From positions 744,001 to 808,000 of the forward strand of contig NZ_CP051206.1 of the NCBI RefSeq assembly GCF_012516395.1: a stretch of 64,000 nucleotides of DNA. Reading direction: 5' to 3'. The notes beneath the pieces are model-generated. The model did no database searches, was not told where the DNA came from, and saw only the letters and a list, made by a program, of their open reading frames with translations. Each line of letters begins with the position of its first letter. The stretch's first letter is position 1. This stretch comes from Dolichospermum flos-aquae CCAP 1403/13F. GTDB taxonomy: Bacteria; Cyanobacteriota; Cyanobacteriia; Cyanobacteriales; Nostocaceae. Positions 35,807 through 45,397 of the stretch are shown in pieces. The translations under genes were made by a program, and so were the position numbers.

Positions 35807-35879
35807 TAGCTTTAACCAATACTTAATTTTAAACTAATTGCTAAGGAACGCAAATTTAATAACCTGCAATTCTGATGTA

Positions 35880-35935
35880 ACCTGGAATGGTGCGTTACGC
35901 TGTCGCTAACACACCCTACTTTTGCACCTTATTTA
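35880..35935. repeat. Short repeat GGTGCGTTACGCTGTCGC
   Basis: The stretch AATGGTGCGTTACGCTGTCG then CTAACACACCCTACTTTTGC is a dispersed cyanobacterial repeat between the Nudix and kinase-like genes. It has no coding sense. Confidence 0.4.
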
Positions 35936-35937
35936 AT

Positions 35938-36336
35938 TCACATTCCTAAGAAATCAAAAAACTCAGCCAGAATTTGATCATAGTGAGAGGCAAATTCAAG
36001 CTGATTAATTTCCTCTCGACTAAAATAGGCTAATTTTTGTCCTTCGTGTAGGGTTATTTGAGAAATATCTAAATCCAGCCGAGTCCAAAAAATGTGTTCA
36101 TCACATTCTTGCCAAAAATAAGACTTAAAGAATTTAATTTCGCCTAATTCCAGTTCCATTTCTTCAACTAATTCTCGGCGAATAGCTGCTTCTGCAGATT
36201 CATTTTTCTCTATATATCCTCCCAGGAATGCCCAAGTGTTAGGAAAAGGAATAGAGCTTTTATTATCTCGAAGTACAAGTAAAACTTGCTGCTGACTGTT
36301 GAGAATAATTATGTCAGCCCCTGGCGCTTCTCTCAT
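35938..36336 (-). CDS. Nudix hydrolase
   Basis: 132-residue Nudix protein that should hydrolyse a nucleoside diphosphate linked to another moiety. The Nudix box is GGYIEKNESAEAAIRRELVE followed by EMELEL: the Gly, first Glu and the REL-x-EE core are in register, but the glycine that usually follows the EE-x is Glu here. WAFLGGYIE precedes it and FFKSYFWQECDEHIFW follows, giving a compact single-domain enzyme. It lies beside the sugar cluster, where clearing a nucleotide-sugar by-product would make sense, though no substrate can be inferred from sequence. Confidence 0.8.
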   Translation of the reverse strand: MREAPGADIIILNSQQQVLLVLRDNKSSIPFPNTWAFLGGYIEKNESAEAAIRRELVEEMELELGEIKFFKSYFWQECDEHIFWTRLDLDISQITLHEGQKLAYFSREEINQLEFASHYDQILAEFFDFLGM

Positions 36337-36439
36337 TTTAACTCTAATTTAATAAACTTTAATTATTATATGATCAAGAACTAAAATTAGAAAAATAATC
36401 TTTATTCTTTAATGTTTTCATCAAAGGTCAAAAAGAAGG

Positions 36440-36690
36440 ACAGCAAGTGGTAATTAACTCACTAATACCAAATTAAGATGAAACTGCATAGAATAAGATT
36501 TCAAGAATAATTGACCGCAGATAAACGCAGATGTAACCGCGTTAGCGGCTTCCCGTAGCTTGCGTGGCGTTCGCGGTAGCGTGCCGGAGGCATCAGCCAT
36601 AGGGTATGCAGATAAATACGGATGAATTAATGGATTTCATGATTCTGTGCAGCCTTACATAAAATTGGTATAACTCACTTCCCTCTTTAA
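36440..36690. repeat. Repeat-rich intergenic region
   Basis: About 360 bp between the Nudix and MATE genes without an ORF of its own. It includes the palindrome-rich GCGGCTTCCCGTAGCTTGCG and TTCGCGGTAGCGTGCCGGAG, split by short A/T tracts, plus ACCGCAGATAAACGCAGATG. These are dispersed repeat units; no gene is supported. Confidence 0.5.
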
Positions 36691-36696
36691 GCCGAT

Positions 36697-38061
36697 TTAA
36701 TTTTCAACAGTTGTCAGAGAAACTGCATTAACTTCAGTATCACTACTCAAAGATTTTGGTAAATACACTAGCATTGTCACCATTTTGGCAAACATAAATA
36801 ATATAATGGATAGCCACAAAAGATAGTTGTTGTGAAAATACCAAGCTGCTATAGCTGATGGGATAAATCCCAAAGTAGCAGAGATCAAACTGACATTACG
36901 AACAATTTTCCCTTCTGCTAATCCTAAGAAATATCCTTCCAGCATTGAGGCAACAGAATTGAATATAAGTATGAAGCATAAACACCAAATATAGGTATCA
37001 ATATGTTCAGTAATTTCCGTATGGTTGGTTAATATGCCAAAGACAGCCTGGGGAAAGAAAACACAAATTGTAGCTACAGTGAGTCCTATCAATAAGCTGC
37101 TGGCAACTGAAACTTTCAGCAAGGGTAACAATTTCTCTTTTGAATCTTTACCTTTCAAGTTTCCGCTTAAGGTTTCGGTAGCAAATCCCATTCCGTTAGT
37201 TAAGTAAACATTTAGATGTGTTATCTGTCCTAATAAAGAATTTTGGGTAAAGAGTATCGTTCCCATCATGGCACTCAGATTACTAAAAATAGTAAAGACA
37301 GACATCTCACTTATAGTTCTAATCAAGATATCTCTATTGAGAGCCAACATAGTTTTCAACTCTGAAAAATCCATGATTTGTGGGCTAACTGCGCGGATTT
37401 CTTGCCACTGAACTTTCCGACTAGCTAAGAGGATGCCGATAAACAACATTAAGTATTGGCTAGATGCTTGAGATACTCCAGCCCCTACACTATTCCAACC
37501 CCATTGAATAATAAATAAGTAGTTTAAAATTATATTGGCTGCATTGCCAATAACTGAAAGTACCACAACCTTACTATTTTCCTCTCGTCCCAGTAACCAA
37601 CCAATGAGAACGAAGTTCAGTAAAACAGCAGGCGCTCCCCAAATGCGAGCATTGAAATAGTCAATGCCGGCAGCTTTAACATCAATATCAGCACTCAAGA
37701 GCGAAAAACCTACCTCTCGCAAAGGATACTGCAAAATTAACAGTACGATACCTAATCCCAAGGCGATTAAGCCATTGCGTAGTCCCACTAGCAGTGCAGC
37801 CTCTTGATCATCTGCTCCCACAGCTTGAGCGGTTAACCCAGTGGTTCCCATACGTAAGAACTCAAGAATCAAATAGACGAGGTTAAACAAGATATTAGCT
37901 ATGCAAACCCCTGCTAAGGCATCAATTTCTTGCAGATGACCCAAAAAAGCTACACTGATTAAACCCGCTAGAGGAATCATCAGGTTTGAAAGAATATTAG
38001 CGATCGCAAGACGGTAGAAACGAGGGAGAAAGTCATACTGTTCTGTTCGTGTTAAGTTCAT
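36697..38061 (-). CDS. MATE family efflux transporter (DinF-like)
   Basis: 454-residue transporter with twelve predicted membrane helices in two halves. The N-terminal LAIANILSNLMIPLAGLISV and the AFLGHLQEIDALAGV segment match the DinF/eukaryotic branch of MATE proteins, and a second similar half begins near ILIRTISEMSVFTIFSNLSA. MATE proteins export small molecules in exchange for Na+ or H+. It follows the sugar cluster on the minus strand and is the obvious candidate exporter if the cluster makes a soluble product; this is contextual. The C-terminal 20 residues are hydrophilic. Confidence 0.85.
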   Translation of the reverse strand: MNLTRTEQYDFLPRFYRLAIANILSNLMIPLAGLISVAFLGHLQEIDALAGVCIANILFNLVYLILEFLRMGTTGLTAQAVGADDQEAALLVGLRNGLIALGLGIVLLILQYPLREVGFSLLSADIDVKAAGIDYFNARIWGAPAVLLNFVLIGWLLGREENSKVVVLSVIGNAANIILNYLFIIQWGWNSVGAGVSQASSQYLMLFIGILLASRKVQWQEIRAVSPQIMDFSELKTMLALNRDILIRTISEMSVFTIFSNLSAMMGTILFTQNSLLGQITHLNVYLTNGMGFATETLSGNLKGKDSKEKLLPLLKVSVASSLLIGLTVATICVFFPQAVFGILTNHTEITEHIDTYIWCLCFILIFNSVASMLEGYFLGLAEGKIVRNVSLISATLGFIPSAIAAWYFHNNYLLWLSIILFMFAKMVTMLVYLPKSLSSDTEVNAVSLTTVEN

Positions 38062-38095
38062 GAGTTAATTCAGTATTTAGCTTACTGGTTGGATT

Positions 38096-38891
38096 TTAGA
38101 CCGAGTTGAGTCGAGATATAGACGAATTTGTTACCCGCTTGAGTTCCTCGATTCTTAAGTCCTCATCAGCAGTAGAATTGTCAACAAAGGTATTTTCTTG
38201 CCCATAATTAACACTTCGGAGTGCAGGTTCTGGTATTTCAGTATCCGGTATTAAATTATCAACAGAGCCACTTATCTACCCATTATTACCTTGAAGCAGT
38301 GGTTCTCCTGAAACTGGATCTAGCTGTGTGCCATTCCCAACAAACGCGCTCTGTAACGCGTTGTTAACAACTTCCTCTGCTGGTTCTGGTGTTACCATAG
38401 CTGGTGTGCCATCCTCAACAGAATCTATTTGCCCCCCGTTATTGCCATTTGGGGTTGATGTTTCTGGTAAAACAGGGGATTGTTAATCGCCAAAAGCCTG
38501 AAACGACGGATTTTCGTTCATGCACATCATGGTTAATTTGTACAGTGCGTAAGTCCTAGTAACAATCTTTTTCCCCATAAATCTGGTTTTCCATAAATCT
38601 GGTTAGTTGGGTTTCTGGTTTCATATCTAGCATACTGGAAATTGGTGTAGGAAAATCTATTTGGTATAAAGCTAGTTCCCATTCAAACTAACTTTTTGAG
38701 CATTCAAACTAAATAGACTGTTGAGGAACTGTAAGATCCACCAATTTGATAGCCTCTACAATTTCCCTGACAGGAGGACAAGATAGCTAGAAGGTAGATA
38801 AGGCAAGCTCCATAGCTCTTTGCCCTTTGATGTAATCCTTCAAACGATAGCGGCTAAATCGCATTAGTTCTTCTATACTTTTTTGGAACAT
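38096..38891 (-). pseudogene. Decayed gene of unknown function
   Basis: Reading the minus strand, coding sense survives in pieces. From the ATG at 38889-38891: FQKSIEELMRFSRYRLKDYI to GQRAMELALSTF and a TAG at 38787-38789. In another frame follow PPVREIVEAIKLVDLTVP, FEWELALYQIDFPTPISSML and ETQLTRFMENQIYGEKDC. From about 38483 a Pro/Thr/Asn-rich tail runs (PETSTPNGNNGG, TPEPAEEVVNNALQSAF), is broken by a TAG at 38276-38278, and continues to the TAA at 38096-38098. Several frameshifts and stops therefore interrupt one ancestral ORF of roughly 260 codons. The family is not recognised; the repetitive low-complexity tail suggests a regulatory or surface role. No function is proposed. Confidence 0.65.
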
Positions 38892-38940
38892 TTGATGTAC
38901 CCCACGTCAAAAATCTCAACTTACTGATGGGGATGTAGAA

Positions 38941-38969
38941 ACCCCATCTTCAACGAAGTAAGATGGGGT
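38941..38969. repeat. Hairpin CCCCATCTT / AAGATGGGG
   Basis: ACCCCATCTT and AAGATGGGGT pair around a 9-10-base loop (CAACGAAGT), preceded by a GATGGGGATGTAG...CCCCATC partial duplicate. It could be a terminator for leftward or rightward transcripts or the end of a lost IS element. No T-run follows. Confidence 0.45.
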
Positions 38970-39104
38970 AGTTTATGTAATGTTACGCATTTATGGCCAA
39001 AATAGCAAAAGTTTTGATTGGAGTTAATTGATTGTCGGAATTGCTCTTATCAACGAGTCCCAAGCCATTTATAGTTGAAATTATCTGTTAATGCTTAAAA
39101 AATT

Positions 39105-40301
39105 GTGAAAGCTATTACTTTACTGGGTTCTACTGGCTCAATTGGGACGCAAACCTTAGATATCGTCTCTGAACACCCCGATAAATTCCGCATCGTTGGA
39201 TTGTCCGCTGGACGGAATGTGGAGCTATTCGCGGCGCAAATTCGCCAGTTTCGTCCCCAAATTGCTGCCATTTCTGCTGCTGAAAAGTTACCGGAACTCA
39301 AAGAAGCCATTAAAGACTTAAATCCTCAGCCCATTTTACTGGCTGGGGAAGCGGGAGTCATAGAAGTTGCTCGTTATGGCGATTCGCAAACAGTAGTTAC
39401 TGGTATTGTTGGTTGTGCTGGCTTATTACCGACCATTGCAGCTATTGAAGCGGGGAAAGATATTGCTTTAGCCAATAAAGAAACTATCATTGCTGGCGCT
39501 CCTGTGGTGTTACCTTTGGTGGAAAAACACGGGGTGAAACTATTACCAGCAGATTCCGAACATTCCGCTATTTTTCAATGTTTGCAAGGTGTTCCTAAAG
39601 ATGGTTTACGGAAAATATTACTTACTGCTTCCGGTGGTGCTTTTCGAGATTGGCCTGTGGAAAAGTTACCAGAGGTAAAGGTTGCTGATGCTATTAAACA
39701 TCCTAACTGGTCAATGGGGCGAAAAATCACGGTAGATTCGGCAACTTTGATGAATAAGGGTTTAGAAGTAATTGAAGCTCATTATTTATTTGGAGTAGAT
39801 TACGATAACATCGAAATTGTCATTCATCCTCAAAGTATTATTCACTCGTTAATAGAATTACAAGATACGTCTGTTTTAGCTCAACTTGGTTGGCCAGATA
39901 TGCGTTTACCTTTGCTTTATGCTTTATCTTGGCCGGAGCGAATTTACACTAATTGGGAAAGATTGAATTTAGTTAAATCTGGTGATTTAACTTTCCGTGA
40001 ACCAGATCATCACAAATATCCTTGTATGGGTTTGGCTTATGCTGCGGGTAAGGCTGCTGGTTCTATGCCGGCGGTGTTGAATGCGGCTAATGAACAAGCT
40101 GTGGCGTTATTTTTAGAAGAGAAAATTCACTATTTGGATATTGCTCGCTGTATTGAATTTGTCTGCGATCGCCATCAAAATGATAACACACAAAATCCCT
40201 CTTTAGATGACATTTTAAATGCTGATAAATGGGCTAGACAAGAAGTTTTCACAGCTATGAAAAAGGTAGCAACTCAACCACAGATAATTTCTGTTGGTTA
40301 A
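39105..40301 (+). CDS. dxr: 1-deoxy-D-xylulose-5-phosphate reductoisomerase
   Basis: 398 residues, the usual length. It catalyses NADPH-dependent conversion of DXP to 2-C-methylerythritol 4-phosphate, the committed step of the plastid/cyanobacterial isoprenoid route. [16 protein letters not shown] is the NADPH loop; [27 protein letters not shown] (metal ligands) and [20 protein letters not shown] form the active site. [12 protein letters not shown]-type blocks near the end ([17 protein letters not shown]) complete the family pattern. The start is GTG at 39105. A strong terminator follows at 40310-40356, so it is probably monocistronic. Confidence 0.97.
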   Translation: MKAITLLGSTGSIGTQTLDIVSEHPDKFRIVGLSAGRNVELFAAQIRQFRPQIAAISAAEKLPELKEAIKDLNPQPILLAGEAGVIEVARYGDSQTVVTGIVGCAGLLPTIAAIEAGKDIALANKETIIAGAPVVLPLVEKHGVKLLPADSEHSAIFQCLQGVPKDGLRKILLTASGGAFRDWPVEKLPEVKVADAIKHPNWSMGRKITVDSATLMNKGLEVIEAHYLFGVDYDNIEIVIHPQSIIHSLIELQDTSVLAQLGWPDMRLPLLYALSWPERIYTNWERLNLVKSGDLTFREPDHHKYPCMGLAYAAGKAAGSMPAVLNAANEQAVALFLEEKIHYLDIARCIEFVCDRHQNDNTQNPSLDDILNADKWARQEVFTAMKKVATQPQIISVG

Positions 40302-40309
40302 AAGTTAGC

Positions 40310-40356
40310 ATAATCCTACACTGTACCGAATAGGATTAGTGTAGGATTATATTTTA
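40310..40356 (+). terminator. Rho-independent terminator after dxr
   Basis: ATAATCCTACACT (40310-40322) pairs with AGTGTAGGATTAT (40338-40350), followed by ATTTTAT. The 13-bp perfect stem lies nine bases downstream of the dxr stop. Confidence 0.8.
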
Positions 40357-40477
40357 TCTATTTTCTTGGGTTACTCTAGAGATACACCTTATTGTTTATC
40401 AGAAAAATGCCAATATAGTTTTGTAGTTGTAATTTTTAGCTTTTCGTCTACCGTTAATTAACTCTTGCACCTAATAA

Positions 40478-41065
40478 ATGTTTGCTGCGTCAAATCAACT
40501 GCTATGGTCTATGATAGGCTTGCTCCTCACAATGGGTGGTACTTTTCTAGAAGCCTATGGTATTACCGCACCTTGGAACTGGAGTCAGCACGGAATTGGG
40601 ACTCTTTCATTAGGTGTCAGCTATCAAATTGGTGCAGTGCTGTTGGTAGGCTGTTTAGGAGGTCAAAATGCTGGTGCGCTCTCGCAAATTGCCTATTTAG
40701 TCATGGGATTAACCTTACTGCCAGTATTTGCCGAAGGCGGCGGTATCGGTTATGTTAAGCTATCTCAGTTTGGCTATTTGTTGGGTTTTATTCCCGGAGC
40801 TTGGATTTGTGGTTATTTAGCCTTTAAAGCTAGACCTCGGCTAGAAACTCTGGCTTTTAGTTGTTTTTGTGGCTTATTCACTGTTCACATCTGCGGTATT
40901 GCTTATTTAATTATTAGTTATATTCTGCCTTGGAAAGGAACAGAAAATTTATCCCTAATTCAAGCTATCCTCAAATACTCCTGCTTTGCACTACCAGGGC
41001 AACTAGTAGTTGTTTGTGCTGTCACCATAGTAGCTTATCTGCTACGACATATAATGTTTTATTAG
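40478..41065 (+). CDS. bioY: Biotin transporter BioY
   Basis: 195-residue substrate-binding (S) component of an ECF-type biotin transporter, with six predicted membrane helices. The GGTFLEAYGIT start of the mature fold, the VSYQIGAVLLVGCLGGQNAG segment and GYLLGFIPGAWICGYLA are characteristic of BioY. Cyanobacterial BioY often works without dedicated energising subunits next to it, as here. It is 118 bases upstream of lspA, an arrangement that recurs in cyanobacteria, although the gap is filled with heptanucleotide repeats. The start is the ATG at 40478. Confidence 0.87.
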   Translation: MFAASNQLLWSMIGLLLTMGGTFLEAYGITAPWNWSQHGIGTLSLGVSYQIGAVLLVGCLGGQNAGALSQIAYLVMGLTLLPVFAEGGGIGYVKLSQFGYLLGFIPGAWICGYLAFKARPRLETLAFSCFCGLFTVHICGIAYLIISYILPWKGTENLSLIQAILKYSCFALPGQLVVVCAVTIVAYLLRHIMFY

Positions 41066-41180
41066 TCAGTGGTCAGTAGTCAGTAGTCAGTGGTCAGTGG
41101 TCAGTGGTCAGTGGTCAGTGGTAAAGAAAAACAACTAACAAAGAACAACTGACAACTGACAAAGAACAACTCACAAATTT
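41063..41180. repeat. Heptanucleotide tandem repeats (GTCAGTG)
   Basis: About eight tandem units of GTCAGTG or GTCAGTA at 41063-41120, followed by ACAACTGACAA units. This is the short tandemly repeated repetitive sequence type known from heterocystous cyanobacteria. Related tracts are at 48540-48572 and 49612-49688. Confidence 0.85.
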
Positions 41181-41183
41181 ATT

Positions 41184-41645
41184 ATGCGGATAAAAAATCG
41201 CTTCTTCTGGATTGCTGCTTTGATAGCATTTTTATTAGACCAATTGACAAAATACTGGGTAGTGCAAACCTTTAACCCAGGACAAACACTGCCCTTACTC
41301 CGGGGGATATTTCATTTCACCTATGTTACTAATACAGGTGCAGCTTTTAGTCTATTAAGTGGCAAGGTAGAGTGGTTACGGTGGCTATCTTTAGGTGTAA
41401 GTTTAGTATTAATGACCATTGCATTATCAGGACCATTGTTAAGTTTTTGGGAGCAATTGGGTTATGGTTTGATTTTAGGAGGAGCAATGGGCAATGGTAT
41501 TGATAGATTTGCCTTAGGGTACGTCGTTGATTTTCTCGATTTTCGATTAATTAATTTTGCCGTATTTAATTTGGCTGATTCTTTTATTAGTATTGGCATT
41601 GTCTGTCTGTTAATTGCTTCATGGCAACAAACACCAAGTAATTAA
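41184..41645 (+). CDS. lspA: Lipoprotein signal peptidase (signal peptidase II)
   Basis: 153-residue inner-membrane aspartyl protease that cleaves the signal peptide of diacylglyceryl-modified prolipoproteins. FLLDQLTKYWV, FTYVTNTGAAFSLLSG, GGAMGNGIDRFALGYVVDF and NFAVFNLADSFISIG carry the conserved Asn and the two catalytic aspartates (in VVDF and NLADS). Four membrane helices are apparent, the usual number. It is immediately upstream of the FHA-PBP gene (8 bases), so both may be on one transcript, linking two cell-envelope functions. Confidence 0.96.
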   Translation: MRIKNRFFWIAALIAFLLDQLTKYWVVQTFNPGQTLPLLRGIFHFTYVTNTGAAFSLLSGKVEWLRWLSLGVSLVLMTIALSGPLLSFWEQLGYGLILGGAMGNGIDRFALGYVVDFLDFRLINFAVFNLADSFISIGIVCLLIASWQQTPSN

Positions 41646-41653
41646 AATTTTTT

Positions 41654-43921
41654 ATGAGTTCCCCCCAACCTCCTCAAAAACCAAAAACTCTACTTGGTCA
41701 AGTGACTCAAGCAGTAAGTACCATTCAAGCTAGAGTAAGTTCTTCCATAAAGCTCAAACCCAACGCTAAAGTACCAAAACTGTTAGTGCATGATGCCGGG
41801 GCAAATACAAGGGAAGAACATAATCTGTTAGGCGATCGCCATATTCTCGGACGTAGTTCTAAATCTTGTGATTTCGTCGTCCGGAACCAAGTTGTCAGCG
41901 CAATTCACCTCTCACTCTCGCGGGATTCCACCCAAAACACTCCCGCTTTCACCATCAAGGATGAAAACTCCACCAACGGTATTTATCTGGGCAAAAGGCG
42001 GATAAATGCTCTAGAACTGCGTCATGGTGATGTTATTACCTTGGGACCCCCTCAACTAGCTGCTTCTGTGAGTGTGCAATACATAGATCCACCAGATTGG
42101 TATGTGAAAGCTGCTACTTGGACAGCCTATGGGATCAGTGGTGTTACAGTTTTGATTGCCTTGTCCATAGGTGTAGAATGGATGAAATTTTCTGTCAGAC
42201 CCTTACCTACAGCGACTAAAGCCCCTGTGGTTGTTTATGCCCGTGATGGCTCAACCCCACTGCGTGAGCCGCGAAATATCGCTCACACAGACCTGAAAAA
42301 AATATCTGACTTTGGACCATATTTGGCCTCTGCTGTTGTAGCTTCCGAGGACAGTCGTTATTATTGGCACTTTGGGGTAGATCCCTTGGGTGTGTTGCGA
42401 GCCTTACTGATTAACAGTCGTAGCGGCGATGTCCAACAGGGAGCAAGTACAGTTACCCAGCAAGTAGCTCGGAGTTTATTCCGTGAATATGTAGGTAGTC
42501 AAGACTCTTTAGGACGGAAAGTAAAAGAAGCTGTCGTCTCCCTCAAGTTAGAAACTTTTTACAGCAAAGATGATATTTTACTAACTTACTTAAATCGAGT
42601 CTTTTTAGGCGCAGATACTTCCGGTTTTGAAGATGCAGCTAAATATTATTTCAACAAATCAGCCAAAGAATTAACTCTGGCCGAAGCAGCAACCTTAGTA
42701 GGGATTTTACCTGCTCCCAATGCCTTTGATTTTTGTGGCAGTGGTCCGCGGAAACTCGGAGCAGCCGATTATCGGAATCGAGTCATTAAGCGACTGCTGG
42801 AAATGGGTAAAATCACTCAAGAAGAAGCCAACCGCGCCCGTCGTTCTACCGTCCAAATTAACCCTAAAGTTTGTGAAAGACAAGCCAAAACCATTGCGCC
42901 CTATTTTTATGATTACGTCTTTCAAGAACTGACATTAAGACTAGGTCCGGCAGCAGCAAGAGAAGGTAACTATATCATTGAAACCCAACTTGATCCAGCT
43001 ATCCAAGCCAAAGCGGAAACAGAGTTAAAAAATTCCATCACCAAAGACGGCTCGAATTTTGGTTTTTCCCAAGGGGGAATGGTGACTCTCAACTCGAAAA
43101 CTGGGGGTATTGTCGCGATGGTAGGAGGGACTGATTACAGAAAAAGCCAGTTCAATCGCTCTGTGCAAGCCCAACGTCAGCCAGGTTCTACGTTTAAAAT
43201 TTTTGCTTACACTGCGGCCATGGAAAAAGGGATTTCCCCATATAGAAGTTATTCTTGTAGTCCTTTAACTTGGCAAGGTTTTACTTATAGACCCTGCCGA
43301 TCTGGTGCTGGTGGTAGTTTAGATATAGCAACTGGCTTGGCACTTTCAGAAAACCCCATTGCTTTGCGGGTAGCAAAAGAAATTGGCTTGAATAAAGTAG
43401 TAGATATGGCGCAGCGGTTGGGTGTGAAATCTGATCTAGAGGCAGTTCCAGGCTTGATATTAGGTCAAAGTGTCGTTAATGTTTTAGAAATGACCGGGGC
43501 ATTTGGAGCAATTAGCAATCGTGGAGTGTGGAATCCTCCTCATGCTATTAGTAAAATTCGAGACAGTAGTGATTGTAAGGATCTTAAAGATCTACAAACC
43601 TGTCGGGTAATTTACTCTTTCGATACCGATCCAAATGGTAACAAACGAGTTATCAAAAAAGAAGTTGCCAATCAAATGACTACTTTGATGCGGGGAGTAA
43701 TTACTAATGGTACAGGTCGTAGCGCCGCTATTGGTTTAGGGGAAGCAGGTAAAACCGGGACAACGAATAATAATGTTGATCTCTGGTTCATTGGTTTTAT
43801 TCCCAGTCGTCAACTTGTCACCGGCATTTGGCTAGGAAATGATAATAATTCCCCTACATCTGGCAGCAGCGCCCAAGCGGCACAACTTTGGGGTAATTAT
43901 ATGGGGAAAATTACTAAATAA
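41654..43921 (+). CDS. Class A penicillin-binding protein with N-terminal FHA domain
   Basis: 755-residue bifunctional peptidoglycan synthase. Residues ~45-140 form an FHA phosphothreonine-recognition domain (HILGRSSKSCDF, then NSTNGIYLGKRR), on the cytoplasmic side. A membrane helix follows at ~155-175. The GT51 glycosyltransferase domain carries ASEDSRYYWHFG with catalytic E232 and QGASTVTQQVAR. The transpeptidase domain has S512-x-x-K515 in PGSTFKIF and K700-T-G-T in the KTGTT motif. The FHA domain suggests control by a Ser/Thr kinase, as in several cyanobacterial homologues. It lies directly after lspA. No defects are seen. Confidence 0.93.
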   Translation: MSSPQPPQKPKTLLGQVTQAVSTIQARVSSSIKLKPNAKVPKLLVHDAGANTREEHNLLGDRHILGRSSKSCDFVVRNQVVSAIHLSLSRDSTQNTPAFTIKDENSTNGIYLGKRRINALELRHGDVITLGPPQLAASVSVQYIDPPDWYVKAATWTAYGISGVTVLIALSIGVEWMKFSVRPLPTATKAPVVVYARDGSTPLREPRNIAHTDLKKISDFGPYLASAVVASEDSRYYWHFGVDPLGVLRALLINSRSGDVQQGASTVTQQVARSLFREYVGSQDSLGRKVKEAVVSLKLETFYSKDDILLTYLNRVFLGADTSGFEDAAKYYFNKSAKELTLAEAATLVGILPAPNAFDFCGSGPRKLGAADYRNRVIKRLLEMGKITQEEANRARRSTVQINPKVCERQAKTIAPYFYDYVFQELTLRLGPAAAREGNYIIETQLDPAIQAKAETELKNSITKDGSNFGFSQGGMVTLNSKTGGIVAMVGGTDYRKSQFNRSVQAQRQPGSTFKIFAYTAAMEKGISPYRSYSCSPLTWQGFTYRPCRSGAGGSLDIATGLALSENPIALRVAKEIGLNKVVDMAQRLGVKSDLEAVPGLILGQSVVNVLEMTGAFGAISNRGVWNPPHAISKIRDSSDCKDLKDLQTCRVIYSFDTDPNGNKRVIKKEVANQMTTLMRGVITNGTGRSAAIGLGEAGKTGTTNNNVDLWFIGFIPSRQLVTGIWLGNDNNSPTSGSSAQAAQLWGNYMGKITK

Positions 43922-43990
43922 TTAAAAATTAATAATTAAAAACTAAAAAATTGGATTCTTATTTTTTAATTTTTAATTTTGCATTTTTAA

Positions 43991-45397
43991 TTACTTATAT
44001 CCCTTCCAAGGTTTGACTTCTAATTTACCTTTAGGGGTAAAGACTACTCGAAAATGAGCTAGTGCTTCTTTATTGTCGGGTGCAGCTACATTTGAGCCAT
44101 AAACTGATTGGAACATCTGGGGTAAAGGTGTCTCCCGGAAGTAGTCAAAAGCAACTTGGTTGAGTGGTTCATAGTCAGCAATCACACCTTCTTTATTCAC
44201 CGCTACTCGATATTTCAAGTTGCTGGCAAAGGTGGGAGTCACACTCCAATTTTGACGAATTGTACTATACAGCTTTTGATTTAGATCTTTGATTTTACTG
44301 GTGTCAGTAATTTTTTTGCCAGTTACTTCTGGTGTTTTGGCGTATCCTAGCCAGGGACTAATTTCTAAAAACCTTTTTTGGGTAAATACGACTTTGAATT
44401 GAGCAATAGGTTCATTCGGGACGCGATTAGCAGGATTATGGAGCAGTTTAGGTAGTGGTGTTTTATCTATTGCGTCACTAGCTTTCTGATTGACTGCTTT
44501 ATAACCAACGATACTACCATCGGCGGCGACACCTAAACGATAGACTAAATCCTCTGGCAATTCTGAGCGATTTACCCAAGCTGGATGAATTTGGTTATAA
44601 ACTTGGCGATTTAATGCCCGTAATTGAGATGGATCTTTTATTTCTGGAACTGTCTTTAAAAGTGTTTCTAAATCTTGAACTGCGGTAGGGGTTGCTGATG
44701 TTGTGGGTGTAGTTGTGGGTGTAGTTGTGGGGGTTACTGCTACTGTGGGCGTGGGGATAGAAGTGCTGGACTCAACCTCTGGGTTGACTTGAGGTGGACT
44801 GACTTGAGGTGCAGGAATTAAGCTAAAAGCCAATGCAGCTACGGCTAGACTGGATACGCCCATGGTAGCCGGGATTGCCTGTTTGAGTAAGGTTTGATTT
44901 GAACCACTATAACTGCGATTAACTGGGTGTAGTTCTAGGGATAATTCTGGTAAAGTCTGGCTGTCAGCAAAAAACTGATCTACGGCTTCAACTAAATCAA
45001 ATAATTGGACTGTGTTCAGGACAATTTGAATGGGTTGTCCTTCGCTGGTGTTTCTCCCCAGGTTGTCTCCTGTGATTTCGGTGTGAACAGTTAATCTGTG
45101 GCTGTTGCTGTTAATTTTTTGTAATTCAACTAACTCTGAATTATGATTCTGAACTTGAGGGTTGGGGATATTGCTTAAAACTTCTTGGGCGTAGGCGCTG
45201 ACTGCTCTAACTAAGCTTTCAAAAAATTCCCTGCCACCAACAATGGGTTGAGTATAACTAGATATATAGCATTCTGCATTCACTAATATAGATAGTTGGG
45301 GACGCAGTTCTTGAAAGTTAGCAGTCTGTGTCATGTCACTTAACCCCTCTAGGAGCAGGGTACAATTAGGCAAACTATATTTACGTTGGATATTCAT
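43991..45397 (-). CDS. DUF4335 family protein
   Basis: 468-residue protein restricted to cyanobacteria. Its N-terminus (MNIQRKYSLPNCTLLLEGLS, ELRPQLSILVNAECYI, VGGREFFESLVRAVSAYAQE) defines DUF4335. After ~190 residues there is one membrane helix (MGVSSLAVAALAFSLIPAP), a Pro/Thr linker (PTTTPTTTPTTS), then two related ~100-residue modules, each containing a Lxx-YRLGV or L-YRVAV strand and a closing FRVVFTPKGKLEVKPW or FKVVFTQKRFLEISPW strand. It is usually adjacent to a DUF3038 gene; here the two are separated by an IscB element. Function is not known. Confidence 0.82.
   Translation of the reverse strand: MNIQRKYSLPNCTLLLEGLSDMTQTANFQELRPQLSILVNAECYISSYTQPIVGGREFFESLVRAVSAYAQEVLSNIPNPQVQNHNSELVELQKINSNSHRLTVHTEITGDNLGRNTSEGQPIQIVLNTVQLFDLVEAVDQFFADSQTLPELSLELHPVNRSYSGSNQTLLKQAIPATMGVSSLAVAALAFSLIPAPQVSPPQVNPEVESSTSIPTPTVAVTPTTTPTTTPTTSATPTAVQDLETLLKTVPEIKDPSQLRALNRQVYNQIHPAWVNRSELPEDLVYRLGVAADGSIVGYKAVNQKASDAIDKTPLPKLLHNPANRVPNEPIAQFKVVFTQKRFLEISPWLGYAKTPEVTGKKITDTSKIKDLNQKLYSTIRQNWSVTPTFASNLKYRVAVNKEGVIADYEPLNQVAFDYFRETPLPQMFQSVYGSNVAAPDNKEALAHFRVVFTPKGKLEVKPWKGYK

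Noticed and set aside
41063-41180. CRISPR or VNTR gene feature
   Set aside because: Contiguous 7-bp units without spacers; these are the heptanucleotide repeats typical of heterocystous cyanobacteria.
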